A stretch of DNA of 64,000 nucleotides from Hafnia alvei (GCF_034424155.1 NZ_CP139992.1:1566012-1630011), one strand, 5' to 3'; positions 7,682 through 16,712 are shown, counted from the first letter of the stretch. Numbers and translations are program-made. Notes: a model not told the origin generated them from the letters alone.

Positions 7682-9136
7682 ATGCCGTTAACACGAGAAG
7701 AAATTGTTGAGAATTTGAAAGAAATTGTTGGTCCAGCGCGCGTGATTACCGACAAAGCCGTATTACAGAAAAACAGTATTGATCGCTTCAGAAAATATGC
7801 CGATATACATGGCGTATTTACACTGCCGTTGCCAGCAGCGGTCGTGATGTTAGAAAATACCGAGCAGGTTTCACAGGTCTTAGCATTTTTAAATAAACAT
7901 AAAATTAATTGCGTACCGCGTACAGGTGCATCAGCAACTGAAGGTGGTCTTGAAACCGTGGTTGAAAACTCAGTGGTGCTCGATGGCTCGGGGTTAAATA
8001 AAGTCATCAAGATTGATATTGAGAACATGCAGGCAACGGCGCAGTGCGGTGTCCCATTAGAAGTATTGGAAAACCAACTGCGCGGCAAAGGCTATACCAC
8101 CGGCCACTCTCCGCAGTCCAAGCCTCTCGCGCAGATGGGCGGGTTGGTTGCCACGCGCAGCATTGGCCAGTTTTCAACGTTGTATGGCGCAATCGAAGAT
8201 ATGGTGGTGGGGTTAGAAGCGGTATTCCCCAATGGCACTATTACTCGAATTAAAAACGTGCCGCGCAGAGCCGCTGGGCCTGATATTCGCCACGTGATTA
8301 TCGGTAACGAAGGTGCACTGTGCTATATCACTGAAGTTACGGTTAAAATCTTCAAATACCAGCCAGAAAATAACCTGTTCTATGGCTATATCCTCGATAA
8401 CATGCAGACCGGTTTTAAGGTTTTGCGTGAGGTTATGGTGGAAGGATATCGTCCTTCGATTGCACGCCTTTATGATGCGGAAGATGGTACTCAGCACTTT
8501 ACCCATTTTGCCGATGGAAAATGCGTGCTGATTTTCATGGCGGAAGGGAGCCAAAAAATGGCGCAGGCCATTGGCTCTGGCATTGAGGAGATTGTTGCTC
8601 ACTATCCTGAATGTCGCCGTGTTGATAGCAAACTCATCGAAACATGGTTCAATCATCTGAACTGGGGGCCGGATAAAGTCGCCGCCGAGCGCGTTCAGAT
8701 TATGAAAACTAACAATATGGGTTTCACTACCGAAGTATCGGGTGATTGGGGAAGCATTAATAAAATATACGAGAATGTGATTCACCGCATCCGCCATGAA
8801 TTCCCACACGCCGACGATATCACCATGCTGGGAGGTCATTCGTCTCACAGCTATATCAACGGTACCAATATGTATTTTGTCTATGACTATAACGTGGTGG
8901 ACTGCAAGCCAGACGAAGAGATCGATAAGTACCATAACCCGCTAAATAAGATCATCGTGGAAGAAACCATCAAGCAGGGCGGCTCTATGGTGCACCATCA
9001 CGGCATTGGTAAACACCGCGTGCACTGGACAAAAGACGAGCATGGCTCCGCCTATTATATCCTCAAAGCGCTAAAAGACGTTTATGATCCGAACGGTATC
9101 ATGAATACGGGGACCATTTATCCAATTGAAAAATAG
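7682..9136 (+). CDS. ygcU: FAD-linked oxidase YgcU (VAO/PCMH family)
   Basis: 484 residues, as in E. coli YgcU. The N-terminal PCMH-type FAD domain (about 40-220) contains the glycine-rich TGASATEGGLE segment and the GHSPQSKPLAQMGG run; the C-terminal cap ends with the HHHGIGKHR motif shared with alkyl-DHAP synthase and D-2-hydroxyacid dehydrogenases. It should oxidise a hydroxy acid or polyol derivative and hand electrons to the ETF encoded by ygcRQ downstream. AAGGA precedes the ATG by 6-7 nt. A 120-bp gap separates it from ygcW. Confidence 0.92.
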   Translation: MPLTREEIVENLKEIVGPARVITDKAVLQKNSIDRFRKYADIHGVFTLPLPAAVVMLENTEQVSQVLAFLNKHKINCVPRTGASATEGGLETVVENSVVLDGSGLNKVIKIDIENMQATAQCGVPLEVLENQLRGKGYTTGHSPQSKPLAQMGGLVATRSIGQFSTLYGAIEDMVVGLEAVFPNGTITRIKNVPRRAAGPDIRHVIIGNEGALCYITEVTVKIFKYQPENNLFYGYILDNMQTGFKVLREVMVEGYRPSIARLYDAEDGTQHFTHFADGKCVLIFMAEGSQKMAQAIGSGIEEIVAHYPECRRVDSKLIETWFNHLNWGPDKVAAERVQIMKTNNMGFTTEVSGDWGSINKIYENVIHRIRHEFPHADDITMLGGHSSHSYINGTNMYFVYDYNVVDCKPDEEIDKYHNPLNKIIVEETIKQGGSMVHHHGIGKHRVHWTKDEHGSAYYILKALKDVYDPNGIMNTGTIYPIEK

Positions 9137-9181
9137 AAACTATTTTTCTAGCGGTAGGGCTTCTGTTTAAAGCGCGATGAA

Positions 9182-9211
9182 GCATACTCAGATCGCTTGA
9201 TCTGAGTATGC
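9182..9211. repeat. Perfect 13-bp inverted repeat between ygcU and ygcS
   Basis: GCATACTCAGATC, a 4-nt loop GCTT, then the exact reverse complement. No T-run follows, so it is not an ordinary terminator. It starts 45 bp after the ygcU stop and ends 34 bp before the ygcS start. An mRNA-processing or stabilising hairpin, or an operator, are possible roles. Confidence 0.7.
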
Positions 9212-9245
9212 GCACTGAAACAAATGACTGCGCATGAGGATCATA

Positions 9246-10610
9246 ATGTTACAACAACACCCTCAGCAGGTACGGATGGATGATGTTCCGTTAAGCCGAT
9301 TTCATTTTCGCATGGCGGGTTTAACGTTTGGCGCACACCTAACCGATGGTTATGTGCTTGGCGTTATTGGCTTCGCGCTCGTGCAGATTAAGCCACAAAT
9401 GGGGCTTTCAACCATTTGGGAGGGATTAATTGGTAGCTCCGCATTATTTGGCCTATTTATTGGCAGCCTGACATTAGGCTGGCTATCTGACCATATTGGC
9501 CGACAAAAGATTTTTACCTTAAGTTTTGTGCTTATCACGCTGGCCTCGTTTTTGCAGTTTTTTGCCACCTCTCCCGAACAGCTTTTCTGGCTACGGGTTT
9601 TGGTCGGCATCGGGCTCGGTGGCGACTATGCGGTTGGTCACACCATGCTGGCTGAATTTGCCCCACGCAAATACCGCGGCGTGCTGCTTGGTGCTTTCAG
9701 CGTTATTTGGACGATTGGCTACGTACTCGCCAGCCTGATGGGGCATTGGTTTACAGATTCAGGGCCGGACACATGGCGCTGGCTGCTGGGATCTGCCTCC
9801 ATACCGGCGTTGTGCATTATGTTACTGCGTTGGGGAACGCCGGAATCGCCGCGTTGGCTGATGCGGAAGGGGCGAATTGAGGAGGCGCATCAGGTGGTTC
9901 GTTTATATCTGGGGCGAAATGTGATCCTTAACGATGAAATACCGGTGGAAACCTCTCACCACATTCGCACTTTATTTTCAGCACGTTATTGGCGTAGGAC
10001 GGTTTTTAATAGCCTATTTTTTGTCTGTTTGGTTATCCCTTATTTTGCTATTTACACCTATCTTCCCTCCATGCTGATCCTGCTAAATATCGATGCTGGT
10101 TTTGCGACAGACATGCTGCTGCATGGGCTGCTGATCGCCGGTGCATTATTAGGCTTAGTCTTAACGCAATATTGTTCGCGGCGACGGTTTTTAATTGGCT
10201 CATTTATGGTGCTGGTGTTTTGCCTCGTGGTTCTCGCTTTCACGCCCTATCAGCAAGTCGGCATGCTGTTAGGGCTGTTTGGCATGTTCACATTAACCAT
10301 TTCGGCGGTGAGTAATTTGGTGGGGGTATTTCCTGCGGAAAGCTTTCCCACCGACATCCGCTCGCTTGGGGTGGGGTTTGTCACGTCGATGAGCCGGTTG
10401 GGATCGGCAATCGGCACGGGCTTGCTACCGTTGTCGGTGTTAGAGCTGGGGATCCGCACAACGACCTTAATTCTGGCTTTAATACTTCTGCTGGGCGCGT
10501 GGATTTCTCTGCTGTGGGCACCAGAAACCAAAGGTGTAACCTTGGTTTGCGCATCTCAGGTGAAGAAAAAAGAACCACACGCTGTATTGACGCCTTCTGA
10601 ACCTCTGTAA
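9246..10610 (+). CDS. ygcS: MFS transporter YgcS
   Basis: 454 residues with 12 predicted membrane segments. The sugar-porter-type motif between helices 2 and 3 (GWLSDHIGRQK) and PESPRW after helix 6 are present. It is an inner-membrane symporter of unknown substrate, second transporter of the ygc cluster. The ATG at 9246 is preferred over one at 9234 because GAGGAT lies just before it. It continues into ygcR with 12 bp between stop and start. Family and gene order agree with E. coli YgcS. Confidence 0.92.
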   Translation: MLQQHPQQVRMDDVPLSRFHFRMAGLTFGAHLTDGYVLGVIGFALVQIKPQMGLSTIWEGLIGSSALFGLFIGSLTLGWLSDHIGRQKIFTLSFVLITLASFLQFFATSPEQLFWLRVLVGIGLGGDYAVGHTMLAEFAPRKYRGVLLGAFSVIWTIGYVLASLMGHWFTDSGPDTWRWLLGSASIPALCIMLLRWGTPESPRWLMRKGRIEEAHQVVRLYLGRNVILNDEIPVETSHHIRTLFSARYWRRTVFNSLFFVCLVIPYFAIYTYLPSMLILLNIDAGFATDMLLHGLLIAGALLGLVLTQYCSRRRFLIGSFMVLVFCLVVLAFTPYQQVGMLLGLFGMFTLTISAVSNLVGVFPAESFPTDIRSLGVGFVTSMSRLGSAIGTGLLPLSVLELGIRTTTLILALILLLGAWISLLWAPETKGVTLVCASQVKKKEPHAVLTPSEPL

Positions 10611-10622
10611 GGAGCGATCCTC

Positions 10623-11420
10623 GTGAAAGCATTACTTGCGTTTAAGCCTCTGTCCGATCTCAGCATGCTTTCAGAGCATGACTGGATCGCAAATGAGCAG
10701 CTACGGCTGAATATCGACTACGTGCGCTCGGCGCTAAGCTGCTTTGATGAGACTGCGGCAGAACTGTTATTAAGAGCACAGACGGCAGATCAAAGTATTA
10801 GGCTAGAAGCCTTAGCTTTCAATGACAACATGGCTGAATCTCACCTTAAATTACTGTTGGCTCTAGGTTTTGAGCGGGCGTCACGTCTGACGTCTCCAGT
10901 CTGTGAGTGCGCTTTTAACCCATTAGCCAATGCGACAATATTGGCTAATTATCTGCGAGGTGGACAACATTCTCTGGTTGTTCTTGGCATGCAGTTTGGT
11001 GACGCCGACGATGGGCAAACGGCAGCCATGCTGGCCGAAATGTTGGGATGGCCATATTTGAGTCAGGTCAGCGACTTCACATTATCACCAACGCCCCATA
11101 CGATTCGCGTCAGTCGAATGGCGGAGACTGAGGTTCAACATTTCACTATCGCGTTGCCCGCCGTTTTGGCGGTGGGTAACTCAACTCAGGCAGCCGCGCT
11201 TCGAATACCTACGCTAAAACAAAAGTTGGCGGCCAGCAGAGCGAGCATTGAGGTGGTAACACATGAACTTTGCGATATAGAGCAGATAAACTCGCCGGTT
11301 TTAAAAAAGTTATCGCCCATTAGGAAACAGAGAAAAACGCAGTGGCTTGAAGGGAGAACGCCCCAAGACAAAGCGCTCGAACTCTATGATGTGTATCTGC
11401 GGAGGAGAATGAATCTGTGA
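10623..11420 (+). CDS. ygcR: Electron-transfer flavoprotein beta-like subunit YgcR
   Basis: 265 residues; ETF beta domain (adenine-nucleotide alpha-hydrolase-like fold) with the conserved central run NATILANYLRGGQHSLVVLG. It pairs with YgcQ to form a soluble FAD-carrying ETF that collects electrons from a flavin dehydrogenase, most likely YgcU, and delivers them to YgcN. The start is GTG with AAGGAG 8 nt upstream; the stop overlaps the ygcQ start (GTGA). The diverged sequence, compared with beta-oxidation ETFs, fits the ygc-type subfamily. Confidence 0.9.
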   Translation: MKALLAFKPLSDLSMLSEHDWIANEQLRLNIDYVRSALSCFDETAAELLLRAQTADQSIRLEALAFNDNMAESHLKLLLALGFERASRLTSPVCECAFNPLANATILANYLRGGQHSLVVLGMQFGDADDGQTAAMLAEMLGWPYLSQVSDFTLSPTPHTIRVSRMAETEVQHFTIALPAVLAVGNSTQAAALRIPTLKQKLAASRASIEVVTHELCDIEQINSPVLKKLSPIRKQRKTQWLEGRTPQDKALELYDVYLRRRMNL

Positions 11421-12391
11421 AAATTGCGTTGCTGTTTGATGCCCGTTCGCCAGCATTTTTGCGCCATGCCAATGAGATGTGGCGGTTTTTACAAGATAGC
11501 CAAATAGAGAACGCCACTTTCACCTTTTGGCTTTTTTATCATCAAGATAAGCCGAGTGAACTTCCATTACTCCATTTGCTACCCGCTGAAATTATGTGGT
11601 TTGCAGTGCCAGAACCGATACAGGCCGAAGCCTGCTTAGCCAGCCTTGAAGCGGCCTTCGCCGAGCAAAAGCCTGAAGTCATACTGTGCAGCAGTGGGCC
11701 ATGGGGAAACGAAATGGCTGCTCGGCTAGGGATGCGGCTACATGGGAGTGCAATAACTTCGGCACGATCCGTTTTGCTGTCTTCATCAAGCTGCACAGCC
11801 TATAAAGCCGTTTATGAACAACATCTACTGGCAGAGTTTTCGCTGTCTTTACCGCCGTACTGTATATCGGTAGCGCCAAGTGGTGGAGGGAATATCGCGG
11901 TTGCATCCGCTGCTCGGATCTCACAAATAGACATTTCAGCTCCCGTTCCTCCATGTGAATGGCTGCTTTCGGTGGACGTCGAACAGAGTGCGAATATTTC
12001 TCCGCTCAGTGAGGCTCGCCGTGTATTAGCCGTGGGGCAGGGCGTTGGAAGCCGTGCCGGATTTCAGAGAATGCAAGATATTGCGCAACAGTTGGGCGCA
12101 CAGCTTGGTGCAAGCCGTCCTGTTGTGATGAATGCGTGGGGGGAAATGTCGAGATTGGTGGGTATCTCCGGCGCGATTGTGGCGCCTGACATTTGTATTG
12201 CGGCAGGTGTATCTGGAGCCGCGGCGTTTTCAGCAGGCATCAGCCATAGCCAATTTATTGTGGCGATAAACAGCGATCCCCAAGCGGCTATATTTGCTCA
12301 CGCTGACGTCGCCATTGTCGATGATATGGATCAGGTGCTGGAAGCATTGGCTGCTTGCGTGCAGCAGACCTCTTTGCCGCAGAACAACTGA
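11417..12391 (+). CDS. ygcQ: Electron-transfer flavoprotein alpha-like subunit YgcQ
   Basis: 324 residues. The C-terminal ETF-alpha FAD domain is clear: GVSGAAAFSAG followed by FIVAINSDPQAAIFAHAD, the standard FAD-binding signature. GTG is the start, overlapping the ygcR stop by 4 bp, so the two are translationally coupled. It is the last plus-strand gene and converges on ygcP with only 30 bp between stops. The role is an electron carrier between the YgcU dehydrogenase and the YgcN/YgcO quinone reductase; this chain is inferred from ETF biology, not shown. Confidence 0.9.
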   Translation: MKIALLFDARSPAFLRHANEMWRFLQDSQIENATFTFWLFYHQDKPSELPLLHLLPAEIMWFAVPEPIQAEACLASLEAAFAEQKPEVILCSSGPWGNEMAARLGMRLHGSAITSARSVLLSSSSCTAYKAVYEQHLLAEFSLSLPPYCISVAPSGGGNIAVASAARISQIDISAPVPPCEWLLSVDVEQSANISPLSEARRVLAVGQGVGSRAGFQRMQDIAQQLGAQLGASRPVVMNAWGEMSRLVGISGAIVAPDICIAAGVSGAAAFSAGISHSQFIVAINSDPQAAIFAHADVAIVDDMDQVLEALAACVQQTSLPQNN

Positions 12392-12421
12392 ATACGTCCT
12401 GCGGTGAGGGATATTGCTTCA

Positions 12422-12994
12422 TCAATGGTCGAATGAGAGTTGCCACACGCCGGTGTTGGTGGTGGAAATGGCGGTGGCACCGGCATCAAGCGCATTATTG
12501 GCGTCTTCCGCGTCGCAGACGAGACCACCGGCAATAATCGGCAGATCGATCTTCTCTGTTACCCACTTCAGAACTTTTGGCATGCAGCCGGGGAGAATTT
12601 CAATACAGTCTGGATTCGACTGGGCAACTTGTTTATCAATACTGTGAAATGAAATTGAGTCGAGCAAAAAGAGTCGATGTATGCCGTAAAATCCTTGGGC
12701 CCGAGCGGCCTTAATCATCGATGCTTTGGTGCTAATAATGCCGTCGGCGGCGGTGACGATTTTAAGGAAGTTAATCACGATTTCTTTATTCGAAGTGCCA
12801 TCGAGCAGATCAACATGAATAAACGCGTATTTATCTGCATTTTTAATGCGCTGAACAATGGCTCCGATGTTGCAAATATTGCCGTATAGCACTGAAATAA
12901 TTTTGCAGTCTGACTGCAATGCGATATTTAAACTTTCGGTATCTTTCACGGCCGCGATCACGGGGTGATGACGAAGAAGTGGCAGAATTGACAC
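12422..12994 (-). CDS. ygcP: GlpP-family antiterminator YgcP
   Basis: 190 residues covering the whole GlpP (glycerol-3-phosphate-responsive antiterminator) TIM-barrel family: HVDLLDGTSN, DGIISTK, RLFLLDS, PDCIEILPGCMPKV and IIAGGLV blocks in order. In Bacillus, GlpP binds the glpD leader RNA and prevents early termination. Here the gene ends the ygcN-O-P unit, 92 bp after ygcO. The cluster has two matching leader terminators, at yqcE and ygcW, which are its natural candidate targets. The effector (perhaps the phosphorylated product of YgcE) is unknown. Confidence 0.9.
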   Translation of the reverse strand: MSILPLLRHHPVIAAVKDTESLNIALQSDCKIISVLYGNICNIGAIVQRIKNADKYAFIHVDLLDGTSNKEIVINFLKIVTAADGIISTKASMIKAARAQGFYGIHRLFLLDSISFHSIDKQVAQSNPDCIEILPGCMPKVLKWVTEKIDLPIIAGGLVCDAEDANNALDAGATAISTTNTGVWQLSFDH

Positions 12995-13044
12995 AGGTGC
13001 TCTCCAGCATGATGTTAATTAGCGATTCTGAACATAACATATCA

Positions 13045-13068
13045 CTCCGCTGCATAACGTATGCGGAG
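13045..13068 (-). other. Small intercistronic hairpin between ygcO and ygcP
   Basis: CTCCGC...GCGGAG type arms with an inner GCATA/TATGC pairing. It sits in the 92-bp gap, with no T-run on either side, so it may adjust ygcP mRNA rather than stop transcription. Confidence 0.4.
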
Positions 13069-13086
13069 ATATCTCACAGCACGCCA

Positions 13087-13365
13087 TTATCCATATCTGA
13101 ATAAAATCCCAGCGCCTGCGGGAGGATATTCCCAATGCGCAAAAACCGCGCTGTCGCATAATATGCGGCAGGTGCCACATTCCAAACAACCAAGGTGATC
13201 GAATTTCAGATTGCCCTGAGCGTCTAATTGATAAAGCCCAGCAGGGCAGCCGTGAATCAATATTTGAGCCGTTTGCGGATCGATATCCTTAGATAAAATG
13301 ATATGTGCTGGGCTATCAGGGGACGATTGAAAGCAATTTTTGGCGAGCTTGTCGTGAACATTCAT
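13087..13365 (-). CDS. ygcO: Ferredoxin-like protein YgcO (FixX type)
   Basis: 92 residues with cysteines at 40 (HGCPAG) and 60, 63, 66, 70 (CLECGTCRILC), the pattern of the one-cluster 4Fe-4S FixX ferredoxins. It supplies the iron-sulfur centre that the FixC-like flavoprotein YgcN lacks, together forming an ETF:quinone oxidoreductase. It overlaps ygcN by 4 bp (ATGA), so the two are coupled. Slightly longer than the E. coli protein at the N terminus. Confidence 0.92.
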   Translation of the reverse strand: MNVHDKLAKNCFQSSPDSPAHIILSKDIDPQTAQILIHGCPAGLYQLDAQGNLKFDHLGCLECGTCRILCDSAVFAHWEYPPAGAGILFRYG

Positions 13366-14666
13366 AAGCTTTTTCCCCCTCGAACAAGGTCCTTGAGCAA
13401 TTTAGTTATTCCACTGCGTTTCGCATATTTCCACAGCAACGATCTCAGCGGCGGAGGCGGTGTTTCATTGAGGGTAAAAAGATCGTGCATGAAATTAGCC
13501 GCTAGCTGCGGGTAGTGATCGAACAAGCGTGGCATTTTGAGCTGCATTTCTGGTATATGGCGATAGCGATGCATCAGCGATAATAGCGAAGTTTCTTTCA
13601 GGGCGGCGTGATATCCGCTTAGCGATGAGGAGCTAAAATCCTGTTTTTGCCAGGCGGAGATTATTGTTTGGGCTGCGGCCTGAGCGGAGAGAACGGCCAG
13701 ATCCATGCCACGTACCGTGTAGCCGGTATTCACGCAGTAACCAGCGGCATCGCCGATCAATAAATATCCTGCTCCATAGACTGAGCGCGGGCTGTGGGTA
13801 ATATCTTCGGGAATGAGATGAGCGCTATATTCGAGCCGTTCGCTATTTTTGATTATCGGCGCGATGACCGGATGCTGGCGAAAATCATCCATAATCTGTG
13901 GCAGGCTCTGTTTTGTGTCGTTCAGCGAAGAGAGGTTGCAGACCACACCCAGTGATAGCGAGTTGCGGTTGGTATAGATGAATCCGCCACCGACTATCCC
14001 GTGGGTGCAAGCGCCCGCAAACATCCATGCGCAGCCTTGCTGAGGAAGCAGCGTAAAGCGATCTTCTAAGGTTTGTTCTGGCAAGGCGAGAATTTCTTTT
14101 ACACCAACCGCCATCGTATGAGGGGACGGTTTTGCAACGAGCTGATGCTTCTCTGCTAGCAACGTGTTTGCGCCCTCAGCAACCACGACCCAATGCGCAT
14201 AGAGCGCTTCCTCGCCCATTTTTACGCCGCAAATGCAGCCTGAGCGATCGTCAATAAGAGCGTCGACATTTACGCCAAGCAAGCATTGGGTTCCTGCGGC
14301 CTCAGCCTGTGCCAATAACCAAGGATCAAAACGTGAGCGCAGCACGGAATAAGAGGCTGTGTGTGGTGCTTGAGGTGGGTGGTGATAGTCTAGCGTGACA
14401 GCGCTTTCATCGCTGAGTAATGATATTCGCTCTTGCGTTATCAGGCGTTCCAGCGGGGCGCTGGTGGCAAAATCGGGAATTAAACGGCTAAGACTATAGC
14501 TATACAGTCGCCCGCCGGACATGTTTTTCTCTCCGGCCTGCAATGAACGCTCTAAGAGAAGAACGTTCATTCCGGCTCTGGCAAGCAGCAGTGCGCAGCT
14601 ACTTCCCGCGATCCCTGCACCGATGATGATGACATCAAATTTTTCATCTAAAGGCTCATTACTCAT
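13362..14666 (-). CDS. ygcN: FAD-dependent ETF:quinone oxidoreductase-like YgcN (FixC type)
   Basis: 434 residues. The N-terminal dinucleotide motif IIGAGIAG is at 14-21; the second FAD contact GYLLIGDAAGYCVNTGYTVRG is in the C-terminal half, as in FixC and human ETF-QO. It should take electrons from the YgcQR flavoprotein via its FAD and the YgcO cluster and reduce membrane quinone. It heads ygcN-O-P and is divergent from dacC. GGAGG lies about 10 nt before the ATG. Function is inferred from the family; the physiological substrate of the chain is unknown. Confidence 0.92.
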   Translation of the reverse strand: MSNEPLDEKFDVIIIGAGIAGSSCALLLARAGMNVLLLERSLQAGEKNMSGGRLYSYSLSRLIPDFATSAPLERLITQERISLLSDESAVTLDYHHPPQAPHTASYSVLRSRFDPWLLAQAEAAGTQCLLGVNVDALIDDRSGCICGVKMGEEALYAHWVVVAEGANTLLAEKHQLVAKPSPHTMAVGVKEILALPEQTLEDRFTLLPQQGCAWMFAGACTHGIVGGGFIYTNRNSLSLGVVCNLSSLNDTKQSLPQIMDDFRQHPVIAPIIKNSERLEYSAHLIPEDITHSPRSVYGAGYLLIGDAAGYCVNTGYTVRGMDLAVLSAQAAAQTIISAWQKQDFSSSSLSGYHAALKETSLLSLMHRYRHIPEMQLKMPRLFDHYPQLAANFMHDLFTLNETPPPPLRSLLWKYAKRSGITKLLKDLVRGGKSL

Positions 14667-14918
14667 TGATGCCTATCCTCCTTCAATGGAAGGAAACAGC
14701 ATAGCACTCTGCATTGCTGCAAACTTGACCTAGCACAGCACAATGATTAAGCAAAAAATTGATTAGCGAGTTTGTGAGGTTGGATTATATTTAAAGGGTT
14801 AATAATCTAGGGTTTATTCTTTAAGTTAAAGCCGTTATGGTTCCAAGCAGGGGATAAACACCCTTTGCGAAGGTAAAGAGTAATTTTTATTTATCTGAAT
14901 GGATACGCTGGCATCATC

Positions 14919-16127
14919 ATGAAGAAAATCGCACTCACTACGTTAATCAAAAAAATCACTCTCGGGGCAGGCCTGACGTTAATGGCAATCCCGATGACCT
15001 ATGCGGATGAGGCTGCTCCGGCGGCCCCACAAATCAATGCCAAAGCCTATGTGCTGATGGATTACGACAGCGGGAAAATCCTCACTGAGGCCAACGCCGA
15101 TGAGCGCTTGGATCCCGCTAGCCTGACGAAGATCATGGCGAGCTATGTGATCGGCCAGTCTATTAAGGCCGGTAAAATCACACCTAACGACATGGTTGTG
15201 GTGGGTAAAGATGCTTGGGCGACGGGCAACCCGGTTTTACGCGGATCGTCGCTGATGTTCCTAAAACCCGGTGACCGGGTGCCTGTTTCTGAGCTGAATA
15301 AAGGCGTGGTTATTCAATCGGGTAACGATGCCAGTATTGCGCTGGCCGACTATGTTGCCGGTAGTCAGGACGCGTTCGTTAGCCTGATGAATAAATACGT
15401 TGAAGCTTGGGGACTGAAAAACACCTCATTCAAAACGGTTCACGGGTTAGATTCTGAAGGGCAATACAGCTCGGCGCGCGATATGGCGCTGATCAGCCAA
15501 CGTTTGATTGCTGATGTGCCCGATGAGTACGCGCTGCACAAAGAAAAAGAGTTCACCTTTAATAAGATCCGTCAGATTAACCGCAACCGTCTGCTATGGG
15601 ATAGCAGCCTGAACGTGGATGGCATTAAAACCGGGTTTACCTCAGGTGCAGGTCATAACTTAGTCTCGTCGGCGACCGATGGCCCAATGCGTTTGATCTC
15701 GGTTGTGCTTGGTGCACCAACGGATCGAATTCGTTTTGAAGAGAGTAAAAAACTGCTGACGTGGGGCTTCCGTTTTTATGAAACCGTCACGCCAATTAAA
15801 GTAGGACAGGCATTTACTACTGAAAAAGTGTGGTTTGGTGATAAGAGTGAAGTGGAATTGGGCGTTGACAAAAACGCCGGTGTCACTATTCCGCGCGGGC
15901 AGCTGAAAAACCTGAAGGCCAGCTTCACCCTGAATCAACCTCAGTTGGAAGCGCCGTTAGCTAAAGGGCAAGTGGTGGGGACGATTGATTTCCAATTAAA
16001 CGGCAAAACCATTGAGCAGCGTCCGCTGGTGGTGCTTAACGAAGTGAAAGAAGCCGGCTTCTTTGGCCGTATCATCGACTTTGTGATGATGAAAATTCAT
16101 CAGCTGTTCGGTTCGTGGTTTGGCTAA
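14919..16127 (+). CDS. dacC: D-alanyl-D-alanine carboxypeptidase DacC (PBP6)
   Basis: 402 residues. A signal peptide ends near Ala29. The three penicillin-binding motifs are in place: SLTK (68-71), SGN (134-136) and KTG (237-239). The C-terminal domain and a final amphipathic helix ([19 protein letters not shown]) anchor it to the outer face of the inner membrane. It removes the terminal D-Ala from peptidoglycan pentapeptides. In E. coli dacC is next to deoR; here sdaC, sdaB and a hok-like locus lie between them. DacC is preferred over DacA because of the deoR-ybjG neighbourhood. Confidence 0.93.
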   Translation: MKKIALTTLIKKITLGAGLTLMAIPMTYADEAAPAAPQINAKAYVLMDYDSGKILTEANADERLDPASLTKIMASYVIGQSIKAGKITPNDMVVVGKDAWATGNPVLRGSSLMFLKPGDRVPVSELNKGVVIQSGNDASIALADYVAGSQDAFVSLMNKYVEAWGLKNTSFKTVHGLDSEGQYSSARDMALISQRLIADVPDEYALHKEKEFTFNKIRQINRNRLLWDSSLNVDGIKTGFTSGAGHNLVSSATDGPMRLISVVLGAPTDRIRFEESKKLLTWGFRFYETVTPIKVGQAFTTEKVWFGDKSEVELGVDKNAGVTIPRGQLKNLKASFTLNQPQLEAPLAKGQVVGTIDFQLNGKTIEQRPLVVLNEVKEAGFFGRIIDFVMMKIHQLFGSWFG

Positions 16128-16138
16128 TTCATCCAGAT

Positions 16139-16163
16139 ATCAGCGTGCAACATGCACGCTGAT
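16139..16163 (+). terminator. Hairpin after dacC, probable terminator
   Basis: 10-bp arms (ATCAGCGTGC/GCACGCTGAT) and a 5-nt loop, 11 bp after the stop. The following T-run is weak (TTCATGCTTT). Confidence 0.6.
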
Positions 16164-16273
16164 TCATGCTTTATGCAATTCTCTTCGCAAGTCTTCATCG
16201 CAGTATGAAATACCGCTTTTCTCACCGAAAAATCACCGTTAGCCTGGCTGCGGGTGCTTAGGGCTGTCTGCTT

Positions 16274-16400
<127 letters not shown>

Positions 16401-16422
16401 TGCATTAGTTGAAAGCAGAGAG

Positions 16423-16475
16423 AAAAAAGCCCCACCCGACTATAAATCGAAGTGAGGCTCAATCTTATGCAAGAC
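16423..16475 (-). ncRNA. Sok-like antisense RNA (predicted)
   Basis: On the minus strand a -35-like TTGCCT (16510-16505) and a -10-like TAACCT (16487-16482) are 17 bp apart, giving a start near 16475. About 50 nt later a stem (AGCCTCAC... with GTGGGGCT, 16459-16428) ends in TTTTTT, a clear terminator. The RNA would be complementary to the start region of the overlapping mok-like frame, as Sok is in hok/sok loci. The boundaries are inferred. Confidence 0.6.
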
Positions 16476-16616
16476 AACATGAGGTTAGTCTCTTACCCGC
16501 CGCAAGGCAAGGAAAAGGAGGCCGGAGATGCCGCAAAAAACGGTGATTTATTGTGTATTGATCGTCTGTCTAACGCTGCTGGCGTTTATCAGAATCACTC
16601 ACGGATATCTTTGTGA
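16467..16616 (+). CDS. Mok-like overlapping reading frame upstream of hok
   Basis: A 49-codon frame starts at ATG 16467, about 9 nt after GTGAGG, and runs through the hok start in another frame, ending inside hok. In hok/sok systems translation of such a mok frame is needed for hok translation and is the direct target of the antisense RNA. The peptide itself is not recognisable, as expected for mok. The overlap geometry is the only support. Confidence 0.55.
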   Translation: MQDNMRLVSYPPQGKEKEAGDAAKNGDLLCIDRLSNAAGVYQNHSRISL

Positions 16617-16680
16617 GATACATATAAAAAACGGTGATAAAGAAGTGGCGGCTGTTTTGGCCTACGCATCCAAACGGTAA
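16528..16680 (+). CDS. Hok/Gef-family type I toxin
   Basis: 50 residues, with the family hallmarks in order: IYCVLIVCLTLLAF membrane helix, then YLCEIHIKNG and EVAAVLAYASK, which match Hok, Gef and HokE. Hok proteins sit in the inner membrane and collapse the membrane potential when over-made. AAGGAGG lies about 9 nt before the ATG, and the GCGGGGAG hairpin after the stop resembles the 3' end of hok mRNAs. With the mok-like frame and the Sok-like RNA it forms an apparently complete type I toxin-antitoxin locus. Confidence 0.88.
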   Translation: MPQKTVIYCVLIVCLTLLAFIRITHGYLCEIHIKNGDKEVAAVLAYASKR

Positions 16681-16692
16681 GCTGACTCAACG

Positions 16693-16712
16693 GCGGGGAG
16701 GTTACTCCCCGC
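16693..16712 (+). terminator. Hairpin at the 3' end of the hok-like mRNA
   Basis: Perfect 8-bp GC stem (GCGGGGAG/CTCCCCGC) with a GTTA loop, 12 bp after the hok stop. Only a short mixed T tail follows (TTGTT). Confidence 0.55.

Noticed and set aside
8213-8935. 240-codon frame antisense to ygcU
   Set aside because: Shadow of the well-supported ygcU frame; no ribosome site or known family.
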